Shown here piece after piece: positions 33,201 to 45,740 of a DNA stretch of 64,000 nucleotides (its first letter is position 1; each line of letters starts with the position of its first letter). The stretch is taken from positions 77,447,772 through 77,511,771 of the forward strand of contig CM036755.1 in assembly GCA_020796225.1 (NCBI GenBank), given 5' to 3'. The notes below the pieces were generated by a model that saw only the letters and a list, made by a program, of their open reading frames with translations, did no database searches and was not told where the DNA came from. This stretch comes from Arion vulgaris (Eukaryota > Mollusca > Gastropoda > Stylommatophora > Arionidae). A program made the translations under genes and the position numbers.

Positions 33201-36200
33201 GTCTTCCTTACTGTGACTGTGATGTGGACACTTGTTGATGTTTTCCCTTACTGTGCCCTTTGTGATGTGGACACTATGTTGATGTTTTCCCTTACTGTGA
33301 CCCTGTGATGTGGACACTATGTTGATATTTTCCCTTACTGTGACCTTGTGATGTGAACCTATGTTGATGTCTTCCACTGTGACCTTGTGATGTGGACCGT
33401 ATGTTGATGTCCTTCTTACTGTGACCTTGTGATGTGGACCTATGTTGATGTCTTCTACTGTGACTTTGATGTGGACACTATGTTGATGTCTTCCATCGGC
33501 CCCTGGGGATGTGGACACTTGTTGATATCTTCCTTACTGTGACCCTGTGATGTGAACCCATGTTGATGTCTTCCTTACGACCTTGTGATGTGAACCCATG
33601 TTGATGTCTTCCTTACTGTGACCTTGTGATGTGAACACTATGTTGATGTCTTCTTTACTGTGGACCTTGTGATGTGGACACTATGTTGATGTCTTCCTAT
33701 GTGACTTGTGATGTGAACCGTATGTTGATGTCTTCCTTACTTGACCTTGTGATGTAACCCTATGTTGATGTTTTCTTTACTGTGACCTTGTGATGTGAAC
33801 CCTATGTTGATGTCTTCTTTACGGGACCTTGTGATGTGAACACTATTTGATGTCTTCCTTACGTACCGGATGTGGACACTATGTTGATGTCTTCTTACTG
33901 TGCCCTTTGTGAGGGAACCCTTTATATTGATATCTTCCTACTGTGACCTTGTGATGTGGCCCTGTATGTTGATGTCTTCCTTACTGTGACCTTGTGATGT
34001 GGACACTATGTTGATGTATTCCTTACTGTGACCTTGTGATGTGGACACTATGTTGATGTTTTCCCCTTACTGGACCTTGTGATGGGGGACTTATGTTGAT
34101 GTCTTCCTTACTGTGACCTTGTGATGTGAACCCTATGTTGATATCTTCCTTACGGGACCCTGTGATGTGAACCCTATGATATTTTCCCTTACTGTGACCT
34201 TGTGATGTAAACCCTATGTTGATGTTTTCCCTTACTGTGACCCGTGATGTGAACCCTATGTTGATGTCTTTTTTATGTGACCTTGTGATGTGGACCCTAT
34301 GTTGATATCTTCCTTACTGTGCCCTTTGTGATGTGGACCTATGTGATGTCTTCCTTACTGACCTTGTGATGTGAACACTATTTGATATCTTCCTTACTGA
34401 CTTGTGATGTGGACACTATGTTGATATCTTCCTTTATTGACCTTGTGATGTGACCTTGTGATGTGAACCGTATTTGATGTCTTCTTATGGACCTTGTGAT
34501 GTGACCCTTTGATGTAACCGTATGTTGATGTTTTCCCTTACTGTGACCTTGTGATGTGAACCCTATGTTGATATCTTCCTTATGGACCTTTGATGTGGAC
34601 ACTTGTTGATATCTTTCTTGACCCTGATGTGACCCTATGTTGGGATATTTCCTACTGTGACCTTGGATGTGGACCTATGTTGATGTTTTCCCTTACTGGA
34701 CCTTGTGATGGACACCTATGTTGATGTCTTCCTTACTGGCCTTGTGATGTGAACCTATGTTGATGTCTTCCTTACTGTGACCTTGGATGTGACCTTGTGA
34801 TGTGAACCGTATGTTGATGTCTTCCTTACTGTGACCTTGTGATGTGAACCCTATTTTGATATCTTCCACTGTGACCTTGTGATGTGACCTTGTGATGGGG
34901 AAACCTTTGTTGATGTCTTCCTACTGTGACCTGTGATGTGCCCCTGAGTGAACCGTATGTTGATGTCTTCCTACTGTGACCTTGGATGGGGAACCCTATG
35001 TTGATATCTTCTTACTGACCTTGGATTGGACACTATGTTGATGTTTTCCCTTACTGTGACCTTGTGATGAACCCTTGTTGATATCTTCCTTACTGTGACC
35101 TTGTGATGGGACCGTATGTTGATATTCTTTACTGTGACCTTGTGATGGACCTGTGATGTGAACCCTATGTTGATATCTTTTACTGTGACCTTGAGTGTGA
35201 ACACTATGTTGATGTCTTCCTTCACCTTTGTGATGTGGAACTATGTTGATGTCTTCCTTACTGTGCCCTTTGTGATGTTGACACTATTGATATCTTCCTT
35301 ACCTTGATGTGGACACTTTGTTGATGTCTTCTCCAATGTTCTGTATGTGGACACTATGTTGATGTCTTCCTACTGTGCCCTTTTGATGTGGACACTATGT
35401 TGATGTCTTTTCACCCTGTGATGTGGAACTTGTTGATATCTTCCTTACTGACCTTGTGATGTAACCTATGTTGATGTCTTCCTTACTGTGACCTTGTGAT
35501 GTGGACCCTATGTTGATGTCTTCCTTACTGTGACCTTGTGATGTGGAACCTATGTTGATGTCTTCCTTATGACCCGGGATGGGGACACTATGTTGATGTC
35601 TTCCACGTACCCGGGTGATGGGACACTGTTGATATCTTCTACTGTACCTGGATTAAACCCTATTTGATGTCTTCCTTACTGACCTTGTAGTAACCAAATT
35701 TGATGTCTTCCTTACTTGCCCTTGTGAATGTAACACTATGTTGATTTCTTCTTTACTGTGACCTTGTGATGTGGACACTATGTTGATGTCTTCCTTACTG
35801 TGACTTTGGATGTGAACGATGTTGATGTTTTCCCTTACGTACCTTGTGATGTAACCCTATGTTGATTCTTTTTACTGTGACCTTGGATGTGAACCCTATT
35901 TGATGTCTTTACTGTGCCCTTGTGATGTGAACATTTTGATGTCTCTTACTTGCCCTTGTGATGTGGACACTATGTTGATGTCTTCCTTACTGTGACCTTG
36001 TGAGTGAACCCCTTATTGATATTTCCCTTACTGTGACCTTGTGATGGACCGAAAATTTTGATGTCTTCCTTCCTGTGACCTTGTGATGTGGACACTATGT
36101 TGATGTCTTCCTTATGTGACCTTGTGATGTGGACACTATGTTGATGTTTTCCCTACTGTGACCTGTGATGGACTCTATGTTGATGTCTTCCTTACGGGTG

Positions 36201-39200
36201 ACTGGATGAACCCTATGTTGATATCTTCCTTACTGTGACCCTGTGATGTGAACCCTATGTTGATATCTTCCTACTGTGACCGGGATGTGCCCTCGATGTG
36301 GACTTTTTGATGTTTTCTTACTGTGCCCTTTGTGATGAACATGGGTTGATATTTTTCCCTTACTGTGCCCTTGGATGGGGATCGTATGTTGATGTCTTCT
36401 ATGTGACCTTGTGATGTGGACCCTATGTTAATATCTTCTTACTGTACTTTGATGTGGACACATGTTGATATCTTCCACTGTGACCTTGTGATGGGGAAAC
36501 TATGTTGATGTCTTCTTCTGTGACCTGTATGTGAACACTATGTTGATTCTTTACTGTGACCTTAAATGTAACACTATGTTGATGTCTTCCTTACTGTGCC
36601 CTTTGTGAGGGAACCCTATGTTGATGTTTTCCCTTACGGACCTTGTGATGTGAACCTATGTTGATATCTTCCTTACTGTGACTTGTGATAACCATGTTGA
36701 TATTTTCCCTACTGTGACCCTGTGATGTGGACCCAGGATGCTTCCTTTACTGTACCTTGTGATGGATCTATTTTGATGTCTTCTTATGTGCCCCTGTATA
36801 GAACCCTATGTTGATATCTTCCTTCACTGTACCTTGTGATGTGACCTTGTGATGTGGACTCTATGTTGATGTCTTCTTACTGTGCCCTTGGATGAACACT
36901 ATGTTGATGTCTTCCTTACTGTGACCTTGTGTAAAACACTATGTTGATGTCTTCCTTACTGTGACCTTGTGATGTGAATCATGTTGATATCTTCTTTACT
37001 GTGACCTTGTGATGTGAACCCTATGTTGATATCTTCCTTACTGTGACCCTGTGATGTGGACCCTATTTGATGTCTTCCTTGGTTTCTGTGATGTGGACAC
37101 TATGTTGATGTCTTCCTTACTTGCCTTGATGGGCCCTATGTTGATGTCTTCTTACTGTGCCCTGTGATGTGAACCGTATGTTGATATCTTCTTTACTGTG
37201 ACCTTGTGATTAAACCCCTTGTTGATTTTCTTCCTACTGTGACCCTGTGGTGAACACTAGGTTGATGCTCTTTAATGTGATCTTGTGATGTGGACACTAT
37301 GTTGATGATTTCCCTTATTTGGACTGTGATGGACCCCTATGTTGATGTCTTCCTTACTGTGACCTTGTGATGTGGACACTATGTTGATGTCTTCCTTACT
37401 GTGATCTTGTGATGTGGACATTTTTGATGTCTTCCTTACTGTGACCTGTGATGAACCCGTATGTTGATATCTTTCTTTACTGTGATCTTTGATGTGAACC
37501 CTATGTGATATCTTCCTTCTTGACCCTGTGATGTGACCTATGTTGATGTCTTCCTTACTGTCCTTGTGATGGGGACACTATTTGATATCTTCTTAGGGAC
37601 TTGATGTGAACGTATTTTTTATCTTCCTACTGTGACCTTGTGATGTGAACCTATGTTGATATTTTCCCTTTACTTGAATGTGATGTAACACTATTTGATT
37701 CTTTTTTTACTGTGACTTGTGATGTGAAACTATGTTGATGCCCTTCCACTGTGCCCTTGTGATGTGAACCCTATGTTGATGTCTTCCTTACTGTGATCTT
37801 GTGATGGGGACACTATGTTGATATCTTCTACCTTTTGACTGTGATAACTGATGTTGATATCTTTTACGGGACCTTTGATGTAACCCTATGTTGATATCTT
37901 CTTCTGTGACCTTGCCGTAAATATTTGATGTTTTCTTTACTGTGACCTTGGATGTGAAATTGTGATGTCTTCTTACTGTGACCCTGTGATGTGACCTTGA
38001 TGTGAACACTATGTTGATTTTCTTCCTACTGTGACCCTGTGATGGGACCCTATTTGATGTCTTTACTGTGACCTGTGATGTAACCCTATGTTGATATTCC
38101 TTACTGGACTGTGATGTAACCCTATGTTGATATCTTCCTTACTGTGATCGTGTATGTGAAACTATGTTGATGTCTTCCTCTGTGCCCTTTGATGGATGCA
38201 TTATTGATATCTTCCCTATGTAAACCTTTGTGATGTGACCTTGTGATGTGAACCCTATGTTAAATCTTCCTTATGACCTTGTGATTGAACACTATTTGAT
38301 GTCTTCCATTGTGACCTTGGATGGGGACACTATGTTGATGTCTTCACTGTGACCTGGATGTTGACATATGTTGATATCTTCCACTGTGACTTGTGATGGG
38401 GACACTTTGTTGATGTCTTCCTTCCCTGTACCTTGTGATGTGGACACTATGTTGATGTCTTCTTACTTGCCCTTGATGTGGACACTAGTTGATGTCTTCC
38501 TTACGGGACCCTGTGATGTGGCACTTGTTGATATCTTCCTTACTGTGACCTTGTGATGTTAACCCTATGTTGATGTCTTCCTTACTGTGACCTTGTGATG
38601 TGGATATGTTGATGTCTTCCTTACTGTGACCTTGTGATGTGGACATATGTTGATGTCTTCTTACTGTGACCTTGTGATGTGGACACATTTGATGTTTTCT
38701 TACGGACCCTGTGATGTGGACATATGTTGATATTTTTCCCTTTATGCCCCTTTGATGTGAACCCTATGTTGATGTCTTCTTACTGTGCCCCGTGATGTGC
38801 CCCTATGTTGATGTCTTCCTTATTGCCCTTTGTGAGGGAAAACACTATGTTGATGTCTTTTTTACTGTGCCCTTTGTGATGTGGACACTATGTTGATGTC
38901 TTCTTACTGTGACCTGTGATGAACGTATGTTGTTTCTTCCTTACTGTGACTTGGGGGATGGAACCCTATGTTGATGTCTTCTTTACTGTGACCTTGTGAT
39001 GTGAACCCTATTTGATGTCTTCTTTACTGTGATTTTGGGGATGTAAACACTATTTTGATGTCTCTCTTACTGTGCCTTGTGATGTGGACCTATGTTGTTT
39101 CTTCTTACTGTGACCTTGTGATGTAACCCTAATTGATATTTTCCCATACGGACCGTGTGGACGTATGTTGATGTCTTCCTTACTGTGACCTTTGATTGGA

Positions 39201-42200
39201 CACTATGTTGATGTCTTCCTTACTGTGACCTTGTGATGGGACACTATGTTGATGTCTTTCCACTGTGACCTTGTGATGTGGACTCATGTTGATGTCTTCC
39301 TTACTGTGACCTTGTGATGTGAACCCATGTTGATATCTTCCTTTTGTGACCCTGTGATGTAACCCTATATTGATATCTTCCTTACTGTCCTTTGTGAGTG
39401 AACACTATGTGATGTCTTCCTATGTACCCTGTGATGTGAACCCTATGTTGATGTCTTCTTTACTGTGACCTTGTGATGTGGACCCTATGTTGATATCTTC
39501 CTTACTGTGACCTTGTGATGTGGACCGTAGGTTGATGTCTTCCTTACTGTGACCTTGTGATGTGAACACTATATTGATATCTTCCTTACTGTGACCTTGT
39601 GATGTGGACACTATGTTGATATCTTCCTTACTGTGACCTTGTGATGTGACCCTTTGATGTGAACCGTATGTTGATGTCTTCCTTACTGTGACCTTGTGAT
39701 GTGACCCTTTGATGTGAACCGTATGTTGATGTTTTCCCTTACTGTGACCTTGTGATGTGAACCATATGTTGATATCTTCCTTACTGTGACCTTGTGATGT
39801 GGACACTATGTTGATATCTTCCTTACTGTGACCCTGTGATGTGAACCCTATGTTGATATTTTCCCTTACTGTGACCTTGTGATGTGGACCATGTTGATGT
39901 CTTCCTTACTGTGACCTGGATGGGACACTATGTTGATGTCTTCCTTACTGTGACCTTGTGAGTGAACCCCTATGTTGAGTTCCTTTACTGGACCTTGTGA
40001 TGTGACCTTGTGAGTAAACCCATGGTTGATGTCTTCCTTACTGTGACCTAGATGTGAACCCTATGTTGATATCTTCCTTACTGTGACCTTGTGATGTGAC
40101 CTTGTGATGTGGACCGTATGTTGATGTCTTCCTTACTGTGACCGGATGTGACCCTGTGATGTAAACCCGTATGTTGATGTCTTCCTTACGGACCTTGTGA
40201 TGTGAACTCTATGTTGATATCTTCCTTACTGTGACCTTGTGATGTGGACACTATGTTGATGTCTTCCTTACTGTGACCTTGTGATGGAACCTATGTTGAT
40301 ATCTTCCTTACTGTGACCTTGTGATGTGGACCGTATGTTGATATCTTCACTGGACCTTGTGATGTGACCTTGTGAGGGAACCAAAGTTTGATATCTTCCT
40401 TACTGTGACCTTGGATGTGAACACTATGTTGATGTTTTCCCCTTACTGTGACCTTGTGATGGGGAAACCTATGTTGATGTTTTCCTTCCCCTGTGACCTT
40501 GTGATGTTGACATATGTTATATCTTCCTTACTTGTGACCTTGTGATGGGACACTTTGTTGATGTCTTCATCTGTGACCTTTGTGATGTGGACCCCTATGT
40601 TGATGTCTTCCTTACTGTGACCTTGTGATTGGACACTATGTTGATGTTTTCCCTTACTGTGACCCTGTGATGTGGACACTATGTTGATATCTTCCTACTG
40701 TGACCTTGTGATGTGAACCCTATGTTGATGTTTTCCCTTTCACTGTGACCTTGTGATGGGACTGTATGTTGATGTCTTCCTTATGTGACCTTGTGATGTG
40801 GACACTATGTTGATGTCTTCCTTACTGTGACCTTGTGATGTGGACACTATGTTGATGTCTTCCTTACTGTGACCCTGTGATGTGGACACTATGTTGATAT
40901 CTTCCTTACTGTGACCCTGTGATGTGAACCCTATGTTGATGTCTTCCTTAATGTGACCTTGTGATGTGAACCCTATGTTGATGTCTTCCTTACTGTGACC
41001 TTGTGATGTGAACACTATGTTGATGTCTTCTTTACTGTGACCTTGTGATGTGGACATATGTTGATGTCTTCCTTACTGTGACCTTTGATGTGAACCGTAT
41101 GTTGATGTCTTCTTACTGTGACCTTGTGATGTGAACCCTATGTTGATGTCTTCTTTACGGGACCTTGTGATGTAACCCTATGTTGATGTCTTCTTTACTG
41201 TGACCTTGTGATGTGAACACTATTTTGATGTCTTCCTTACTGTGACCTTCGGATGTGGACACTATGTTGATGTTTTCCCTTACTGTGACCGTGATGTGAA
41301 CCTAATTGATATCTTCCTTACTGTGACCTTGTGATGTGGACCGTATGTTGATGTTTCCCCTTACTGTGACCTTGTGATGTGGACACTATGTTGATGTCTT
41401 CCTTATTGGACCTTGTGATGTGGACACTATGTTGATGTCTTCCTTACTGTGCCCTTTGGGATGTGGACTTTTGTGATGTCTTCCTTACTGTGACCTTGTG
41501 ATGTGAACCCTATGTTGATATCTTCCTTACTGTGACCCTGTGATGTGAACCCTATGTTGATATCTTCCTTACTGTGACCTTGTGATGTGACCTTGTGATG
41601 TGGACTCTATGTTGATGTCTTCCTTACTGTGACCTTGTGATGTGAAACTAGGTTGATATCTTCCTTACTGTGACCTTGTGATGGGGATCATGTTGATGTC
41701 TTCCTTACTGTGACCTTGTGATGTGGACCCTATGTTAATATTTTCCCCTTCTGTGACCTTGTGATGTGGACACTATGTTGATATCTTCCTTACTGTGACC
41801 TTGTGATGTGGACCCTATGTTGATGTCTTCCTTACTGTGACCTTGTGATGTGAACACTATGTTGATGTCTTCCTTAGTGACCTTGTGATGTAAAACTATG
41901 TTGATGTCTTCCTTACTGTGACCTTGTGATGTGAACCCTATGTTGATGTCTTCTTTACTGTGACCTTGTGATGTGAACCCTATGTTGATATCTTCCTTAC
42001 TGTGCCCGGATGTGAACCCTATGTTGATATCTTCCTTACTGTGACCCTGTGATGTGGACCCTATGTTGATGTCTTCCTTACTGTGACCTTGTGATGTGGA
42101 CTCTATGTTGATGTCTTCTGTGACCCTGTAATGTGAACCCTATGTTGATATCTTCCTTACTGTGACCTTGTGATGTGACCTTGTGATGTGGACTCTATGT

Positions 42201-45200
42201 TGATGTCTTCCTTACTGTGCCCTTTTGGATGTAACACTATGTTGATGTCTTCCTTACTGTGACCTTGTGATGTGAACACTATGTTGATTTCTTCCTTACT
42301 GTGACCTTGTGATTTGAACCCTATGTTGATATCTTCCTTACTGTGACCTTGTGATGTGACCCTATGTTGATATCTTCCTTACTGTGACCCTGTGATGTGG
42401 ACCCTATGTTGATGTCTTCTTTACTGTGATTTGTGATGGACACTATGTTGATGTCTTCCTTACTGTGACCTTGTGATGTGGACACTATGTTGATGTCTTC
42501 CACTGTGCCCCGTGATGTGAACTATGTTGACTTCTTCTTTACTGTGACCTTGTGATGTGAACCCTATGTTGATATCTTCCTTACTGTGACCCTGTGATGT
42601 GAACACTAGGTTGATGTCTTCTTTAATGTGATCTTGTGATGTGGACACTATGTTGATGACTTCCTTACTGTGACCCTGTGATGGGGACACTATGTTGATG
42701 TTCTTCCTTACTGTGACCTTGTGTGTGACACTATGTTGATTCTTCTTACTGTGATCTTGTGATGTGGACACTATGTTGATGTCTTCCTTACTGTGACCCT
42801 GTGATGTGAACCGTATGTTGATATCTTCTTTACTGTGATCTTGTGATGTGAACCCTATGTTGATATCTTCCTTACTGTGACCCTGTGATGTGGACCCTAT
42901 GTTGATGTCTTCCTTAGGGCCCTGGGATGTGACACTATGTTGATATCTTCTTACTGTGACCCTGTGATGGGGAACCTATGTTGATATCTTCCTACTGTGC
43001 ACGATGTGAACCCTATGTTGATATCTTCCTTACTGTGACCTTGTGATGTGAACACTATGTTGATGTCTTCTTTACTGTGACCTTGTGATGTGAACACTAT
43101 GTTGATGTCTTCCTTACTGTGACCTTGTGATGTGGACCCTATGTTGATGTCTTCCTTACTGTGATCTTGTGATGTGGACACTATGTTGATATCTTCCTTA
43201 CTGTGACCCTGTGATGTGAACCGTATGTTGATATCTTCCTTACTGTGCCCTTTGTGAGGGAACCCCTATGTTGATATCTTCCTCTGTGACCTTGTCATGT
43301 AACACTATTTTGATGTTCCTTCTTTGCCCTTGTGATGAACACTATGTTGATGTCTTCCTTACTGTGACCCTGTGATGTGACCTTTGTGAGAACATGTTGA
43401 TGTCTTCCTACGGGCCCCTGTGATGTGGACCCTATGTTGATGTCTTCCTTACTGTGACCTTGTGTTTGGAACCCTATGTTGATATCTTCCTTACTGTGAC
43501 CTTGTGATGTGACCCTATGTTGATATCTTCCTTACTGTGATCGTGTGATGTGAACACTATGTTGATGTCTTCCTTACTGTGACCCTGTGATGTAACACTA
43601 TGTTGATGTTTTCCCTTACTGTGACCTTGTGATGTGGACACTATGTTGATGTCTTCCTTACTGTGACCGGATGTGGACCCTATGTTGATATCTTCCTTAC
43701 TGTGCCCTTTGTGATGTGAACACTATGTTGATGTCTTCCTTACTGTGACCTTGTGATGTGAACACTATATTGATATCTTCCTTACTGTGACCTTGTGATG
43801 TGAACACTATGTTGATGTCTTCCTTCTGTGCCCCTGTGATGTAAACCTATGTTGATGTCTTCTTTACTGTGACCTTGTGATGTGGACCCTATGTTGATAT
43901 CTTCCTTACTGTGACCTTGTGATGTGGACCTATTTTGGGATGTTTTCCCTTACTGTGCCCTTGTGATGTAACACTATATTGATATCTTCCTTACTGTGAC
44001 CTTGTGATGTGGACACTATGTTGATATCTTCCTTACGTGACTGATGTGACCTTGTGATGTGAACCGTATGTTGATGTCTTCCTTACTGTGACCTTGTGAT
44101 GTGCCCCTTTTGATGTGAACCGTATGTTGATGTCTTCCTTACTGTGACCTTGGGGATGTGAACCCTATGTTGATATCTTCCTTACTGTGACCTTGTGATG
44201 TGGACACTATGTTGATATCTTCTTACTGTGACCCTGTGATGTAAAACCCTATGTTGATATATTCCTTACTGTGACCTTGTGATGTGGACTGTATGTTGAT
44301 GTCTTCCTTACTGTGACCTTGGATGTGGACACTATGTTGATGTCTCACTGTACCTTGTGATGTGAACCCTATGTTGATGTCTTCCTTACTGTGACCTTGT
44401 GATGTGACCTTGTGATGTGAATGGTAAGTTGATTCCTTCCTTACTTGACCTTGTGATGTGAACCCTATGTTGATATTTTCCCCTTACTGTGACCTTGTGA
44501 TGTGACCTGTGATTGGACCGTATGTTGATGTCTTCCTTACTGTGACCTTGATGTGACCCTGTGATGTAAACCCTATGTTGATGTCTTCCTTTGTGGCCCT
44601 TTGGGATGTAACCCTATGTTGATATCTTTCATGTGACCTTGTGATGTGGACACTATTTTGATGTCTTCCTTACTGTGACCTTGTGATGTGGACACTATGT
44701 TGATATCTTCCTTACTGTGACCCTGTGATGTGAACCCTATGTTGATATCTTCTTTACTGTGACCTTGTGATGTGGACCGTATGTTGATGTCTTCCTTACT
44801 GTCCTTGGTGATGTGACCTTGTGATGTGAACCCTATGTTGATATCTTCCTTACTGTGACCTTGTGATGTGGACCGATGTTGATATCTTCCTTACTGTGAC
44901 CTTGTGATGTGGACACTATTTGATGTCTTCCTTACTGTGACCTTGGGGAGGGAACCTCATGTTGATATCTTCCTTACTGTGAGCTTGTGTGGACCATGTT
45001 GATATCTCCTATGGCCTTGTGATGGGACCGTATGTTGATTTCTTCCTTACTGTGACCTTGTGATGTGGACACTATGTTGATGTCTTCCTTACTGTGCCTT
45101 GTGATGTAACACTATGTTGATGTCTTCCTTACTGTGACCTTGTGATGTGAACCCTATGTTGATATCTTCCTTACTGTGACCTTGTGATGTGGACACTATG

Positions 45201-45430
45201 TTGATATCTTCCTTACTGTGACCTTGTGATGTGAACCCTATGTTGATGTCTTCTCTGTGACCTGTGATGTGAACACTATGTTGATGTCTTCCTTACTTTG
45301 ACCTTGTGATGTGAACCCTATGTTGATATCTTCCTTACTGTGAACTTGTGATGTGAACACTATGTTGATATCTTCCTTACTGTGACCTTGTGAGGGACCT
45401 TGTGATGTGAACCTATGTTGATTCTTTCGG
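27300..45430. repeat. 18-kb satellite array, 42-bp unit, in DCX intron 2
   Basis: About 430 units of 42 bp (TGACCTTGTGATGTGAACCC then TATGTTGATGTCTTCCTTAC, TG), starting within 20-50 bp of the exon 2 donor. Common variants are ATATC for ATGTC, GGACACT for GAACCCT, TTTTCCC for CTTCC, and an insertion duplicating CCTTGTGATGTGA. Minus-strand short frames read HSKEDINIVSTSQG, an artefact of the 42-base (14-codon) period. Between about 33 and 38.5 kb units carry very many small deletions. One non-repeat interruption (GTTGTAGGCCTGTAGAGATT) is near 29317. Confidence 0.97.
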
Positions 45431-45499
45431 GTAATACTGAGAGGGCAATAAACACACAATATCAGTACACTAAGTTTCCCTTAGCTTACAAATTGTACA

Positions 45500-45740
45500 T
45501 CATTGGAGACCGTTGTTAAAAGAAGAAGATGGAGTGGAACTGAGCATGTACGACCTATGTCATTAGGTGCATTGACTAGAACCGTTCTCCGATGGGCAGC
45601 ATATTGAAACCGCTCTCCGATGGACAATATATGGAAAAAAACGCGATCTTGGCGTCCAAAGGAAACATGAAGAAGAACAGCGGAAAGAGAACTGAAAAGG
45701 TGTGGCATGAGAAACGATTAGTAGAAAGAAGGCAGAACGA
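45500..45740 (+). mobile_element. LINE RT tail leading into the 51-bp array
   Basis: Across two or three frameshifts the + strand reads RRRWSGTEHVRPMSLGALTR (degenerate), LRWTIYGKK and RPKETWRRTAERELKRCG. This is the RRWxWxGHV...GKRxxxRPKETWRRTxERE tail of a non-LTR retrotransposon. It passes straight into the first 51-bp unit, which encodes the residues expected next (AERQQxxSFVEAxLC). Confidence 0.75.

Noticed and set aside
28321..43181. Minus-strand HSKEDINIVSTSQG frames of 60-130 codons
   Set aside because: Periodic readings of the 42-bp array, interrupted wherever a unit has an indel.
27300..45430. Whether the 42-bp array also derives from a LINE terminus
   Set aside because: The minus reading (STSQGHSKED) faintly recalls a LINE ending, but no LINE body is found at either edge of the array.
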